46,342 nt of DNA from Oscillospiraceae bacterium (GCA_018053145.1 JAGPMA010000012.1:1-46342); one strand, 5' to 3'. Counted from the first letter of the stretch, positions 33,481-42,353 are shown. Numbers and translations: made by a program. The notes: generated from the sequence alone by a model not told the origin.

Positions 33481-34599
33481 ATGAAGAACATAGTCGAATA
33501 TGCAGAAACGGAATTTAGCCTGTTTGAAGAAAAGCCGTTCTCCCCCGTGGACAGCCTTATATTGTCGCAGTTTGCCTACATTAGCTTTGATGGCATTGTG
33601 CCTGAGCTCTCGTCCGGCTTCAAAACCGTTAGAATCGGGGATTGCCTTAAAGCAGAGCACTTTACCTCAATGTTCATCCAAACACGCGACCCGAAGCATA
33701 ACAGAAGCCTTCTCATTGCTTTGGCTGCAAATCCTCGCTTCAGAGATATCAAAATGACCTGCTATGTCAACGAATTCGACGCTGTTAAAGAAAAACAGTT
33801 TTCAGCCGTTACTTATATTCTGCCCGATAACAGCGTATATATCGCCTTTCGCGGCACAGATGATTCTCTTATCGGCTGGAAAGAAGATTTCAACATGGCC
33901 TTTGTCTACCCTGTTCCATCGCAGGTGAGAGCCTTGGAGTACCTGACGGAAATTTCGAGGCTTATACCGGGAAAGCTAATTATCGGCGGTCATTCAAAGG
34001 GCGGAAACCTTGCGGTATACTCGTCTTTCACCGCTCCAGAGTCCGTTCGGCGCAGGATACAGCTAATTTACGACCACGACGGCCCCGGCTTTAAGGAGGG
34101 CGTTCTAGATTGCGAGGGCTTCCATCAAATCGAGGACAGGATACAAAAAACCATTCCGCAGTCCTCAATGATAGGAATGCTGCTGGAGGGTCACAAAAAA
34201 TATACCGTTGTTGAAAGCAGCCGCATCGGCGTGATGCAGCACGACCCCTTTTCTTGGAAAATAGCAGGCGACCGATTTTCCACCGTCGAGGAAGTCTCGG
34301 ACGGCGCTCGCTATGTTAACCGCACTATAAGGGATTGGATTGACAGGCTTTCTCCTGAAGACCGCGAAAAATTTATAGACCTTCTTTTCGGCGTTTTGGA
34401 CGCGGGCGACGCAAGAACATTTTCAGAAATAACCCAGGAGTGGAAAAAGAACTTCTCCGCAATATTTACAGCTATCAGGGATACGGATCCGGAAATGAAA
34501 AAATTCATTGGAGAGCTGCTTAAAGACTTTGGTCGACTGCTGCTGCACAATCTTCACGGAAAGCGAACTTTGCCGAGAAGGTCACTTTCTGAACAATAA
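33481..34599 (+). CDS. DUF2974 (Mbeg1-like) alpha/beta-hydrolase-fold protein
   Basis: 372 residues. The N-terminus (FSPVDSLILSQFAYISFDGI) and the segment VYIAFRGTDDSLIGWKEDFN are typical of DUF2974. The nucleophile elbow is IIGGHSKGGNLAVYSS (G-H-S-K-G, Ser at about 178), followed by IYDHDGPGF, where Asp could be the acid residue; a later His (QHDPFSW) may complete a triad. It resembles class 3 lipases, but the substrate is unknown. There is no signal peptide, so it is cytoplasmic. It has its own promoter and terminator-like hairpin and no obvious partner. Confidence 0.87.
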   Translation: MKNIVEYAETEFSLFEEKPFSPVDSLILSQFAYISFDGIVPELSSGFKTVRIGDCLKAEHFTSMFIQTRDPKHNRSLLIALAANPRFRDIKMTCYVNEFDAVKEKQFSAVTYILPDNSVYIAFRGTDDSLIGWKEDFNMAFVYPVPSQVRALEYLTEISRLIPGKLIIGGHSKGGNLAVYSSFTAPESVRRRIQLIYDHDGPGFKEGVLDCEGFHQIEDRIQKTIPQSSMIGMLLEGHKKYTVVESSRIGVMQHDPFSWKIAGDRFSTVEEVSDGARYVNRTIRDWIDRLSPEDREKFIDLLFGVLDAGDARTFSEITQEWKKNFSAIFTAIRDTDPEMKKFIGELLKDFGRLLLHNLHGKRTLPRRSLSEQ

Positions 34600-34603
34600 A
34601 TAT

Positions 34604-34640
34604 AAGGGGCTGCTGCAAAGTTAATTTGCAACAGCCCCTT
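34604..34640. terminator. Bidirectional hairpin between DUF2974 gene and acpP
   Basis: AAGGGGCTGCTGCAAA pairs with TTTGCAACAGCCCCTT (one bulge) around TTAA-type bases. There is no T-run on the + strand, and a modest TTATATTTATTG follows on the - strand. It probably separates the two converging genes. Confidence 0.6.
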
Positions 34641-34682
34641 AATGTCTATCAAACTCCCATCGCATTTTGCAGCCGGGCGGTA

Positions 34683-34937
34683 TTACATGGGTCTTTTTAG
34701 CTGCTTTTCGATGAATAGAACTATCTGTCCGACAGTAATTAGTTCACTTGCATCATCGTTTGAGATGATGATGTTATAACCCTCTTCAAGAGTCATAATA
34801 AGTTCAACCACATCAAGCGAATCTGCACCGAGATCCTGAACAATTTTTGTGTCTTCCGTTATTATGTCCGGGCTGATTTCAAGCTGCATTGACAGTGTTT
34901 TTCTAACGGTTTCGAAAATAGAATTCAAATCTGCCAT
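34683..34937 (-). CDS. acpP: Acyl carrier protein
   Basis: 84 residues, acidic and helical. The phosphopantetheine site is Ser40 in LGADSLDVVELIM, the canonical DSL motif. Four-helix ACP layout: FETVRKTLSMQLEIS (helix 1), DSLDVVELIMTLEEGYNIII (helix 2 and loop), ITVGQIVLFIEKQL (last helix). It lies 45 bases after the khpB stop on the same strand, outside a fatty-acid-synthesis cluster. It may therefore be the general ACP or a second, dedicated one; the transferase at 23988 could load it. Confidence 0.92.
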   Translation of the reverse strand: MADLNSIFETVRKTLSMQLEISPDIITEDTKIVQDLGADSLDVVELIMTLEEGYNIIISNDDASELITVGQIVLFIEKQLKRPM

Positions 34938-34982
34938 GTTACGGCGGTCAAGCCGCCCCTCACCTCTGTTCTTTTGTATATT

Positions 34983-35642
34983 TTAGTCCTGCGACTTGTT
35001 TTTATCGCAGGAAATTACAACTCTGCGATTCGGTTCAACCCCTGTAGAGCCGGTTGAAACCCCCTCATAATTCTGCAGAGCGGTATGGATAACATGGCGC
35101 TCATAGGAATTCATTGGTTCAAGAGCCATGCTTCTGCGATACTTCAAAGCTTTCGCGGCCATTTTTTCCGCAAGATGAACCAGCGATTCCTCGCGCTTGC
35201 TGCGATAGTTTTCCGCGTCTATGCTGATGTGTGTCCGCTCTTCGCTTCCTCTGTTAACCGCATAATTTGTAAGGTGCTGAATTGCGTCCAGTGTTTCACC
35301 TCTGCGGCCGATAATTGCGCCCATTCCGTCGCCGCGAAGTTCCACATTAACCGAGCTGTCGTCTTTTGTATTGACATCAATCTCGGCATCCACGCCCATA
35401 CGGCTAAGGAGTCCCTCAAGAAAGCTTTTTGCTTTTCCGGCAATGTTATCTGCAGAAGGCTTGTTGGGAACATCATAGGTCACCTTAACAACTGCCGGAG
35501 AGGATCCAATTCTCAAAAATCCGCTTTTGGCGCGTTCAAGTATCTCGATTGATACTTCGTCTCTTTGAAGATTTAGTTGACGGAGAGCGGAAGCGATTGC
35601 CTCCTCCTCGGTTTTTCCCGTCACTTCTATTGAATTCTGCAT
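34983..35642 (-). CDS. khpB: RNA-binding protein KhpB (Jag/EloR)
   Basis: 219 residues from MQNSIEV. The N-terminal Jag-N domain (about 1-50: EVTGKTEEEAIASALRQLNL) is followed by a KH domain with GDGMGAIIGRRGETLDAIQH (GxxG loop GRRG). An R3H domain follows, with NSYERHVIHTALQ carrying the Arg-x3-His motif. The protein binds RNA and, with KhpA, affects cell elongation in Gram-positive bacteria. AAAGGA is about 12 bases before this ATG; two upstream in-frame ATGs (35654, 35678) fit worse. It lies after yidC, the usual place in the rpmH-rnpA-yidC-jag cluster. Confidence 0.93.
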   Translation of the reverse strand: MQNSIEVTGKTEEEAIASALRQLNLQRDEVSIEILERAKSGFLRIGSSPAVVKVTYDVPNKPSADNIAGKAKSFLEGLLSRMGVDAEIDVNTKDDSSVNVELRGDGMGAIIGRRGETLDAIQHLTNYAVNRGSEERTHISIDAENYRSKREESLVHLAEKMAAKALKYRRSMALEPMNSYERHVIHTALQNYEGVSTGSTGVEPNRRVVISCDKNKSQD

Positions 35643-35804
35643 TATACTGACCATTCCTTTCGCTGCGCCAAGCCGCAAGCGGTCATAAAAACGACCCTTT
35701 GTACGCCCTTTAATATACCATATTATCAGAGAGCTCTTGACGCAAAAGACAGACTTTGAATTAAGCTATATCTATCATTGTAATATTGTCGTTTTGACGA
35801 AACC

Positions 35805-37094
35805 TTATGCCTTGTCCTCGGAATCTGTGCTTTCGGTTTCGGTCTTGGTATTTTCTTCATATTCGGTATCGACTGCCTCGTCAATATCTGAAAACGCAGA
35901 CGCTGCCTTCGTGGCTTCCTCTGCCCCTTCGGGATTATAATAGCGGTCTTCTACATACGCCCTGCCTCTGGCATAACGGCGAGCACCGACCTGCGAATCC
36001 GGTGTGTCGTTTGAAAGACCAAGTGCTGTGCGACGTGCTGCTTTTTCCTCTGCACGCTCTGCGGCAAGTCTTTCATTGCTCGCAGCTTTTGCTGTTGCCT
36101 GAATTTTCTTTTTGCTGGTATTCTTGTTTACTTCGGTTGCGCCCAGCTCTTTTAGTCTTTCCGTTTCCAGACGTTTCTTTTCAAGCTCAATTTCTCTTGC
36201 GCGCATTCTCTCCCTACGTTCAGCATCCTCTTTGTCCAGCTGCTTTCCGAAATAGCTGTTAAGAATCGAATCCTGAATTATCGCAAGCAAGCTGTTTGCA
36301 ATCCAGTAGATACCCAGAGCGCCCGGCATAATGAAGCCGAAATATATGGACATTACGGGCATCATGTACATCATCATCTTCATTTGGCCCTGCTGCTGTG
36401 CCATTCCGGGGTTTGCCTTGTTGCTTATCACCATGGAAAAATATGAAAGCGCACCGGAAATAAACGGTATAAGGAAAAGTCCCAGCGCCGGAAGCCAGAC
36501 TGCTGTTTGGCTCCAATCAGTGCTCGTAAAGAATTTAAAATCAGGCTGAACGCCGAGGTTCATGCCCAAAAAGCTGAAATCTAGGTCAATAAGCTTGTCC
36601 GATATGTTTTTGAACGAATCAAAGTTCTTGTGAACGAAATCCACGAGTGACAGCTGAGAATAGCCGCCGGTGGGGATAGTTCCGCCCAAGCTTGTTACCT
36701 TATCGGTAATCGCCGTGTACTGGTCAGCTGAAAGGTGCATGAGGTTTGTATATGGTTTGCGTATGACATCATAGAGCATGAACAGGATGATCATTGGAAT
36801 TAAAGACCATAAGCATCCCGACATGGGGTTGATGTTTTCCTCTTTGTAGAGCTTGGCGACTTCTTCCTGATACTTTTGCTTGTTGCCTTCGTGCTTTTTT
36901 TCAAGCTCCTTCATGTAGGGCTGAAGACGTGCAGAGCGCATCATGCTTTGCTTGCTCTTCATCATCGGATATAAAAGGATGAGCTTTAAAACCACGGCAA
37001 AGAGAATGATAGCAATACCGTAGTTGAGCGCGAGGTTGTAAAAAGCCATCAACAGCTGGGCAAATGGCCAGGTTATTGTTTCGGTTAAGGTCAT
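35805..37094 (-). CDS. yidC: Membrane protein insertase YidC/OxaA
   Basis: 429 residues. It inserts proteins into the cell membrane, with or without SecYEG. The Gram-positive type has a first helix, a cytoplasmic coiled hairpin (KSKQSMMRSARLQPYMKELE then EEVAKLYKEENINPMSGCLW, holding the conserved NPMSGC) and four more helices; the last pair includes MMMYMMPVMSIYFGFIMPGA. The C-terminal ~150 residues form a long charged coiled region (AERRERMRAREIELEKKRLE) ending in an acidic tail. That tail is considerably longer than in many homologues and may dock ribosomes or KhpB. Confidence 0.95.
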   Translation of the reverse strand: MTLTETITWPFAQLLMAFYNLALNYGIAIILFAVVLKLILLYPMMKSKQSMMRSARLQPYMKELEKKHEGNKQKYQEEVAKLYKEENINPMSGCLWSLIPMIILFMLYDVIRKPYTNLMHLSADQYTAITDKVTSLGGTIPTGGYSQLSLVDFVHKNFDSFKNISDKLIDLDFSFLGMNLGVQPDFKFFTSTDWSQTAVWLPALGLFLIPFISGALSYFSMVISNKANPGMAQQQGQMKMMMYMMPVMSIYFGFIMPGALGIYWIANSLLAIIQDSILNSYFGKQLDKEDAERRERMRAREIELEKKRLETERLKELGATEVNKNTSKKKIQATAKAASNERLAAERAEEKAARRTALGLSNDTPDSQVGARRYARGRAYVEDRYYNPEGAEEATKAASAFSDIDEAVDTEYEENTKTETESTDSEDKA

Positions 37095-37120
37095 AGGTTT
37101 TCTCCTATCAGTATGGCCGG

Positions 37121-37339
37121 TTACGGTACCGGATCATAGAAATCGTGCTCACCTCTGTGGAATGGGTGACATTTGCTGAGACGTTTAACGGCAAGCCACG
37201 AGCCTTTTGCCGCGCCGTATTTTTCAAGAGCTTCCAAAGCATATTGAGAACAGGTCGGAATGAATCTGCAACTGGGCTTCGTAAGCGGAGATATGCGCTT
37301 TTGATAGAATCTGACAAGCGCGATTAAAAATCTCTTCAT
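37121..37339 (-). CDS. yidD: Membrane protein insertion efficiency factor YidD
   Basis: 72 residues. The whole length matches the YidD family: [20 protein letters not shown] and [15 protein letters not shown] with the three conserved cysteines (the third in [18 protein letters not shown]). It is a small peripheral membrane protein that assists YidC. The start ATG shares one base with the rnpA stop (TGATG at 37337-37341), so translation is coupled, and it is 26 bases ahead of yidC. Confidence 0.95.
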   Translation of the reverse strand: MKRFLIALVRFYQKRISPLTKPSCRFIPTCSQYALEALEKYGAAKGSWLAVKRLSKCHPFHRGEHDFYDPVP

Positions 37340-37698
37340 CAGTTTTCACCGCTTTTAGGTGAATCAGCCAAAATTCCCAAGCGTGAGCAAGCGAATAAAT
37401 ATGCCTTTTCTAACTCAGCATAGCTTACATAGCGGCTTTTCTGCCTTGCAACCACCACCAAATCAAGGCCCTTTTGCATACGCGGCTCGTTGAGCCGGTA
37501 AATCTCCTTAAGTCGGCGGCGTACACGGTTGCGGCATACTGCGTTGCCGATTTTGGTGCTTACGGTAAGTCCAAGCTGGTTGTAGTCCCTGTTTGTTCTG
37601 CGAAAGTAAACGACAAGACAGGGAGTGGCAACGCTTTTGCCCTTTGCATATAGGCGGCGGAACTCATGATTCTTTTTCATTGAAACCGAAAATTTCAA
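37339..37698 (-). CDS. rnpA: Ribonuclease P protein component
   Basis: 119 residues, basic. It is the protein part of RNase P, which trims the 5' ends of tRNA precursors. Family elements are [38 protein letters not shown], and the RNR signature [17 protein letters not shown], then [11 protein letters not shown]. It follows rpmH on the same strand after 147 bases. No RNase P RNA gene was recognised in the window. Confidence 0.95.
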   Translation of the reverse strand: MKFSVSMKKNHEFRRLYAKGKSVATPCLVVYFRRTNRDYNQLGLTVSTKIGNAVCRNRVRRRLKEIYRLNEPRMQKGLDLVVVARQKSRYVSYAELEKAYLFACSRLGILADSPKSGEN

Positions 37699-37845
37699 AT
37701 TTCACAGTCCTTTCGCCGGAAAAACAAATGGGTAAACACCTAAAGGGCGGAAAATTCCGCCCTGAAAAATCGGTATTACGCGGAAGCTTCCGCTCTTATT
37801 GAGTAAATTGCGAAACCCACTTTACTGTTCATGTTGATCACAGGA

Positions 37846-37980
37846 TCAATATGAGAGTTTAGCTCTGCCTTTTGCTCTGCGACGGGCGAGAACCTTGCGG
37901 CCATTCTTTGTGGACATTCTCTTGCGGAAACCATGCTCCTTCTGAGCATGACGCTTTTTGGGCTGATACGTACGAACCAT
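37846..37980 (-). CDS. rpmH: 50S ribosomal protein L34
   Basis: 44 residues, very basic: [20 protein letters not shown] then the conserved [18 protein letters not shown]. Start 37980 is fixed by GGAAGG about nine bases upstream; the frame is open further upstream but without homology. L34 is a late-assembling large-subunit protein, and its gene leads the rnpA-yidD-yidC-khpB block. Confidence 0.97.
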   Translation of the reverse strand: MVRTYQPKKRHAQKEHGFRKRMSTKNGRKVLARRRAKGRAKLSY

Positions 37981-38149
37981 TTTCGTACACCTTCCTTTCG
38001 TTGTATGGTACTCAACAGCGTAATTGTTTGTACTGTTTTGTGCTAAAACAAGCAGCAAGCAAGTCGCAGTAGTTGATAAAATTCTTGCAGAAATCTGCTG
38101 TTTCTGCGGGCAAACTGCCACAAATAATTTATGGACAGAAAGCTAAATT

Positions 38150-38179
38150 ATTATACAGTATTCGTCCGCGCTGTGTCAA
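38150..38179 (-). promoter_or_regulatory. Strong sigma-A promoter of rpmH-rnpA
   Basis: On the - strand, a consensus -35 TTGACA (complement of 38174-38179) and a consensus -10 TATAAT (complement of 38150-38155) are separated by 18 bases, about 170 bases before the rpmH start. The remaining leader is long for a ribosomal-protein gene and could carry regulation. Confidence 0.85.
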
Positions 38180-38223
38180 CAGGAATTTGCGCTGTATTTG
38201 CGGGCGCAGCTGAGCACTCGGCG

Positions 38224-38769
38224 CTATTGCAGCTTAACGAAAAATTCCTTTAGCGCAGGAGTTTTTTGCAGATATCTTATGGCAGGAAGCCCAAGTCCAA
38301 GCATTACAACAAGCTCTCCCAAGCCGACCTGTCCGCCGAAAATTGCGGCTGTTTGCCAAAAACCTCCCTGAAACGACGGGTCCTGAAGCGAGACGTAGGC
38401 AAGCACGCAGCCGATAATCGGAGTGTTAAAAATGACCGGCATCAGGCAGGCTGCGGTATTCGTTCCCCACCCAGCCTTATCAGTCTTGCGCGCGTGTATA
38501 CCAATAGCGGCAGTGCATAAGCCCGCGAGTAAGGTCGCAAGCGAACCAAACACAATATCAATCATCCCGTATGCGCTGATTAGATTTGCGATAACACAGC
38601 CTATTGCAAGTCCAAAAGCTGAGACGGGTAAGAAAAACGGCAGTATACACAGCACTTCCGATACACGAAACTGTATTGGACCATAGCTGAGGGGATTAAT
38701 CATCGTCAAGGCAGCATAAGCCGCGCCGATAACGGCGGCAGTCACAAGTTTTCTGAGCTTACTATTCAT
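38224..38769 (-). CDS. queT: QueT-type queuosine precursor transporter
   Basis: 181 residues, almost entirely hydrophobic, with about five to six membrane helices. The family signature is near the N-terminus: TMINPLSYGPIQFRVSEVLC (about 25-44), followed by GCVIANLISAYG and DIVFGSLATLLAGL. QueT proteins are substrate-specific components of ECF transporters for queuosine precursors. The start at 38769 is supported by GGAAAGGTG; a longer frame runs back into queH without homology. It lies 146 bases after queH on the same strand, so salvage and the final reduction step are paired. I looked for a preQ1 riboswitch ahead of it and did not find one. Confidence 0.88.
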   Translation of the reverse strand: MNSKLRKLVTAAVIGAAYAALTMINPLSYGPIQFRVSEVLCILPFFLPVSAFGLAIGCVIANLISAYGMIDIVFGSLATLLAGLCTAAIGIHARKTDKAGWGTNTAACLMPVIFNTPIIGCVLAYVSLQDPSFQGGFWQTAAIFGGQVGLGELVVMLGLGLPAIRYLQKTPALKEFFVKLQ

Positions 38770-38915
38770 TAAAAACACCTTTCCGTGTGCATCCGGTTTT
38801 AAAATTCCGAAGTAAGTCGAATTATCGGAAGCATTGATTTGAGACTTTTCGGCTTTGCTTTTCGAAGCGCTGATTTTTTTGGGGGCTGCAGCTGAGCTTT
38901 GGTAAGCGTTCTGTT

Positions 38916-39524
38916 TCAAGGCTGTTCTGTTTCCGCAAGGCTGAATATACAGCCGCAATAGTCCTGGCGGTAAAGCCCATATTCACGCGCAAGCTCATTT
39001 GAGCGCTTGTATCCCTCTCGCTTTTTGAAGTCCGAGGGCAGCCACTTGACGCCATACTCACGCTCAAGCAAGAAGCCGATTTCGTTTAATCGCTTCTCAT
39101 CCTTATGAGGACTGACCGACAGGGTGGTACAGAAATAATCGAAAGCACCCTCTTTGGCAAGCTTTGCCGTTTCACGAAGGCGAAGCTCAAAGCATTTGCC
39201 ACACCTTTCGCCGCCCTCCAGCTCGTTTTCAAGACCTCGTGACGCTTCCATGAAGTCCTCGCCCCTATAGGCGCATTCGATGACAGAGACGGTTTCGGGA
39301 TATTTTGAGGCGACCTGCCTCATATAGTATAGGCGCTTGTCATATTCCTCGGCAGGCTGAATGTTCGGATTGTAATAAAGCACGGCCACATCGAAATATT
39401 TCGTCAGATATTCCAGCACATAGCTGCTGCAGGGTCCGCAGCAGCATTGGAGAAGAAGGCTTGCGCGAGCACCGCGAAGAGACGCAATTACATCGTCTGT
39501 TTCAAGCTGATAGTTGTGCTTCAA
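38916..39524 (-). CDS. queH: Epoxyqueuosine reductase QueH
   Basis: 202 residues with a TTG start; GAGGGG is eight bases upstream. QueH reduces epoxyqueuosine to queuosine in tRNA using an Fe-S cluster, as the non-orthologous replacement of QueG. Cysteine motifs are LLQCCCGPCSSYVLEYL (about 27-43), GERCGKCFELRLRETA and the C-terminal RQDYCGCIFSL. The ATGs further upstream lie across the promoter and are not used. The gene is divergent from the SLH-transpeptidase gene. Confidence 0.92.
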   Translation of the reverse strand: MKHNYQLETDDVIASLRGARASLLLQCCCGPCSSYVLEYLTKYFDVAVLYYNPNIQPAEEYDKRLYYMRQVASKYPETVSVIECAYRGEDFMEASRGLENELEGGERCGKCFELRLRETAKLAKEGAFDYFCTTLSVSPHKDEKRLNEIGFLLEREYGVKWLPSDFKKREGYKRSNELAREYGLYRQDYCGCIFSLAETEQP

Positions 39525-39597
39525 TGGCAGTTCCCCTCTCTGTTCCGAATCCGAAATTATGAAATGACACAGTTTTGTTGTTGACTTACGGGTTATT

Positions 39598-39626
39598 ATT
39601 ATAATACTATGAACAGACAATTGCAA
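39598..39626 (-). promoter_or_regulatory. Sigma-A promoter of queH
   Basis: On the - strand, TTGCAA (39621-39626, self-complementary) and TATAAT (complement of 39598-39603) are 17 bases apart. A + strand TATAAT (39600-39605) for the divergent gene overlaps it almost exactly, so the two directions should compete. Confidence 0.7.
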
Positions 39627-39655
39627 AACAATAATTAGCACTGATGGAGCTGTAG

Positions 39656-41770
39656 ATGAAAGCAAAGAAAACAATTTCCGGAGCACTGATTCTGATAATT
39701 TTAATCAGTCTTTCCTTAAACACATACGCGGCACAATGGGAAGATTTTTCTGATATAAAGGGACATTGGGCGGAGGAGACACTTCGCCGCAGCTTCAATG
39801 ACGGACTGATTTCAGGCTTTGAAGACAACACGCTTGCACCTGATGCACCAATTACTACCGCTCAGATGATAACCGTGCTGTGCCGCGTTCTCGGCGCAAC
39901 CGAAACCGCTGATGCTTCAAGTCTTGGCATTTCCGCCGACGCTTGGTATTTCGATTCCGCAAGCAAGGCTCTTCGCCTTGGCTTGATTTCTTCCGAAACG
40001 GGAAATTTGGAAGCCGACATGACAAGACAGAATGCACTATCAATGATGGCTAAGGCGTTTTGCCTTGTTCCGGCAGAGCCGAATTTTGCCGAATTAAGTC
40101 AATTTTCGGACACAGGCAGTATTTCGGCAAATAACAAAGGCGCTTTAGCTGCCCTTGTTTCCGAAAAATTTGTAACCGGTTACGGCGGTGCGCTTAACGT
40201 AAGCAGCAGTATCACTCGGGCAGAATTTTTTACAGTTCTCTATCGTGTCGCCCAAAATTATATCACTTCTGACGCACTTAGCTCCGGCACGCAAGGCAAC
40301 AGCGTTTTAAGAGGCAACAGCTTTCTCAGCTATATCAGCACAGGCAAAATCTGGTTTGATTCCTCAGCGGAAAGCGTCACACTTTCGGGCGTAAAGTCCG
40401 ACACGGTTACCCTTCGCAGTCACAAGCTTAATAGTTTTAGTATCAGTAACGGTTCAGACCTTTCTCGTTTGGTCATCGCCGTCGGAACAGGCAGCGCTGC
40501 TCTTGATTTTATCGGAAGCTCAAAAATCGGTCAGCTTCAGCTTGAAGCCTGCACAAGCGCAAGTGTCGGCTCGGGCGTCGGCTCTATTGAGATAACAGGA
40601 AACGGCATTTCCACAAGTATTTCGGGAACGCACGATTCACTGATCATCACAGGCAGTAACAACACTGTTACTCTCTCCGCCGGTGTTTCTCTTACAAAGG
40701 TGAAAATTATGGGGGATAATAATATCGTTAAAGCGGCCGACTCCGCTTCTCTCGGCGGCAGCGCTTCCTGTGCGGATATCGAGATTTCGGGAAATGGAAA
40801 CACCCTTGCCTTTAACAATTCTGCCGAAACCCCCTGCAAGCTTTTAGTCAGCGGCTCGCTTAACAACATCTCGGCAAAAAGCGAGGGCAATATTGAGGCT
40901 GTGACACTTTCGGGCAATTCGAACTGGCTTTCTCTTGTTTGCAAAAACCTATCCTCAGTTGTGATATCCGGAAACTACAACACCGTGAATAAGCAAGACG
41001 CCGGCAAGGTAGAGGCTGTCGAAATCCCCGGAGTGAACAACGTTTTCGTGCTATATGAGGAAAACGAGCTTGTCAGCGCCCAAACGAAGGGGTTGAGCAA
41101 TACCGTCACAATTAACGGCGCTGCCGACAATATAACTCTTTACGGACGAAAGACCATTCTTGACGGCAGCGGAAAAGTCAAAAGCCTAAACATCAGCGCC
41201 TCGGACTGCACTATTAGCCTTGCGGCAGAAACTATAGCCGACAACGGCATTCAGGCAGAGGAAGACCGTGTACTCGAGCTTGTGACTCTCGGTTACGCCG
41301 GAGACTTTACACTAAAATGGGCTCAGGAGCACGACTACGAGACTTCGGAAAAGGAAATCTGGGTTAACGCGAAGGAATATACAAGCAAAACCGAATATCT
41401 TTTATGGATTAATCTTTCGATGCAGAGAGTTAACATCTTCAAAGGCAGCGAGGGCGCATGGTCGCTGTGCTACAGCTGCATCGTTGGAACGGGCGCTCCG
41501 GGGCGCGGCACGCCTGTGGGCATATATAATACCACCTATAAGTCGTGGGCCGGTTGGACAACCCCCTCCTATACGGTTAAGCCTGTTGTCGGCTTTAAGA
41601 TAAATACAGGCTATGCCTTCCACTCCCGTTTATACAACCCCGGCGGCACAAAGCTCTCTGACGCGTCAATCGGCTTTCCCGTCAGCCACGGCTGTGTGAG
41701 AATGTATGACGAGGATGTGTTGTACATTTACAACAACATTCCGCTCGGCACAACAGTTGTGGTATATTAA
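39656..41770 (+). CDS. SLH - beta-solenoid - L,D-transpeptidase (YkuD) wall protein
   Basis: 704 residues. Signal peptide (1-25, ending NTYAA). Three SLH repeats (about 26-210: FSDIKGHWAEETLRRSFNDG, then ISADAWYFDSASKALRLGLI, then a third) anchor it to wall polymers. From about 220 to 545 is a chain of short repeats with a G-x2-N-x-[VL] core (ITGSNNTVTL, IMGDNNIVKA, ISGNGNTLAF, ISGNYNTVNK, TKGLSNTVTI), predicted to form a right-handed beta-solenoid. The last ~150 residues are a YkuD L,D-transpeptidase: LLWINLSMQRVNIFKG, GTPVGIYNTT, AFHSRLYNPGG and the catalytic FPVSHGCVRMYDED (Cys in SHGC). It would crosslink peptidoglycan 3-3 or attach proteins. It diverges from queH. Confidence 0.93.
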   Translation: MKAKKTISGALILIILISLSLNTYAAQWEDFSDIKGHWAEETLRRSFNDGLISGFEDNTLAPDAPITTAQMITVLCRVLGATETADASSLGISADAWYFDSASKALRLGLISSETGNLEADMTRQNALSMMAKAFCLVPAEPNFAELSQFSDTGSISANNKGALAALVSEKFVTGYGGALNVSSSITRAEFFTVLYRVAQNYITSDALSSGTQGNSVLRGNSFLSYISTGKIWFDSSAESVTLSGVKSDTVTLRSHKLNSFSISNGSDLSRLVIAVGTGSAALDFIGSSKIGQLQLEACTSASVGSGVGSIEITGNGISTSISGTHDSLIITGSNNTVTLSAGVSLTKVKIMGDNNIVKAADSASLGGSASCADIEISGNGNTLAFNNSAETPCKLLVSGSLNNISAKSEGNIEAVTLSGNSNWLSLVCKNLSSVVISGNYNTVNKQDAGKVEAVEIPGVNNVFVLYEENELVSAQTKGLSNTVTINGAADNITLYGRKTILDGSGKVKSLNISASDCTISLAAETIADNGIQAEEDRVLELVTLGYAGDFTLKWAQEHDYETSEKEIWVNAKEYTSKTEYLLWINLSMQRVNIFKGSEGAWSLCYSCIVGTGAPGRGTPVGIYNTTYKSWAGWTTPSYTVKPVVGFKINTGYAFHSRLYNPGGTKLSDASIGFPVSHGCVRMYDEDVLYIYNNIPLGTTVVVY

Positions 41771-41816
41771 AAAAAATAACTATAAAAAGGCAGAACGTAC
41801 GATTTGGAGGAACAAC

Positions 41817-42305
41817 ATGGACAAGAGAACAAGCAAGGACGACTACTATCTCGGCATAGCGGATTCTGTTTTGAACCGCTCCACCTGTCTTCGCAGAAAA
41901 TACGGCGCGATAATCGTTAAAGCAGACGAAATCATTTCAACAGGCTACAACGGAGCACCGAGAGGACGCGAGAACTGCAACGATTTGGGCTACTGCACAC
42001 GTGAGCACCTTAACATCCCCGCTGGCGAGCGCTATGAGCTTTGCAGAAGCGTTCACGCCGAACAAAACGCCATTATCTCCTGCTCGAGGAGAGATATGCT
42101 GGGCTCGGTCATCTATCTTGTCGGGCGCGATGCAAAAACAAATGCTCTTATAACCGCCGCTCCCTGCACTCTCTGCCGAAGATTTATACTTAACGCAGGC
42201 ATCGAAAAGGTGATTTGCCGCACCGTTGAAAACGGAATTGAAGTCATTAATGTTACGGACTGGATACAAAACGATGATTCTCTTCCGGATTTGAAAAAGA
42301 TATAA
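41817..42305 (+). CDS. dCMP deaminase-family protein (ComEB-like)
   Basis: 162 residues of the cytidine/deoxycytidylate deaminase family. Zinc site: His and Glu in SVHAEQNAI and two Cys in APCTLCRRFI. The N-terminal part (YYLGIADSVLNRSTCLRRKY, then GYNGAPRG and NCNDLGYCTRE) matches dCMP deaminases and Bacillus ComEB, including the extra Cys residues of the second zinc site. dCMP deaminase makes dUMP for thymidylate synthesis. GGAGG (41806-41810) fixes the start. It follows the wall-protein gene by 46 bases and could be cotranscribed with it. Note the ComER- and ComEA-like genes nearby. Confidence 0.9.
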   Translation: MDKRTSKDDYYLGIADSVLNRSTCLRRKYGAIIVKADEIISTGYNGAPRGRENCNDLGYCTREHLNIPAGERYELCRSVHAEQNAIISCSRRDMLGSVIYLVGRDAKTNALITAAPCTLCRRFILNAGIEKVICRTVENGIEVINVTDWIQNDDSLPDLKKI

Positions 42306-42314
42306 CATAAAAAT

Positions 42315-42353
42315 CCGCCGTGAGCAGTTTGCTCGCGGCGGTTATAATTTTTT
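42315..42353 (+). terminator. Rho-independent terminator after the dCMP deaminase gene
   Basis: CCGCCGTGAGCA pairs with TGCTCGCGGCGG (one G-T wobble) around GTT, followed by TTATAA and a run of eight Ts. Confidence 0.85.

Noticed and set aside
38770-38915. preQ1 riboswitch ahead of queT
   Set aside because: I could not find the short stem with the A-rich tail typical of preQ1-I or a convincing preQ1-II fold.
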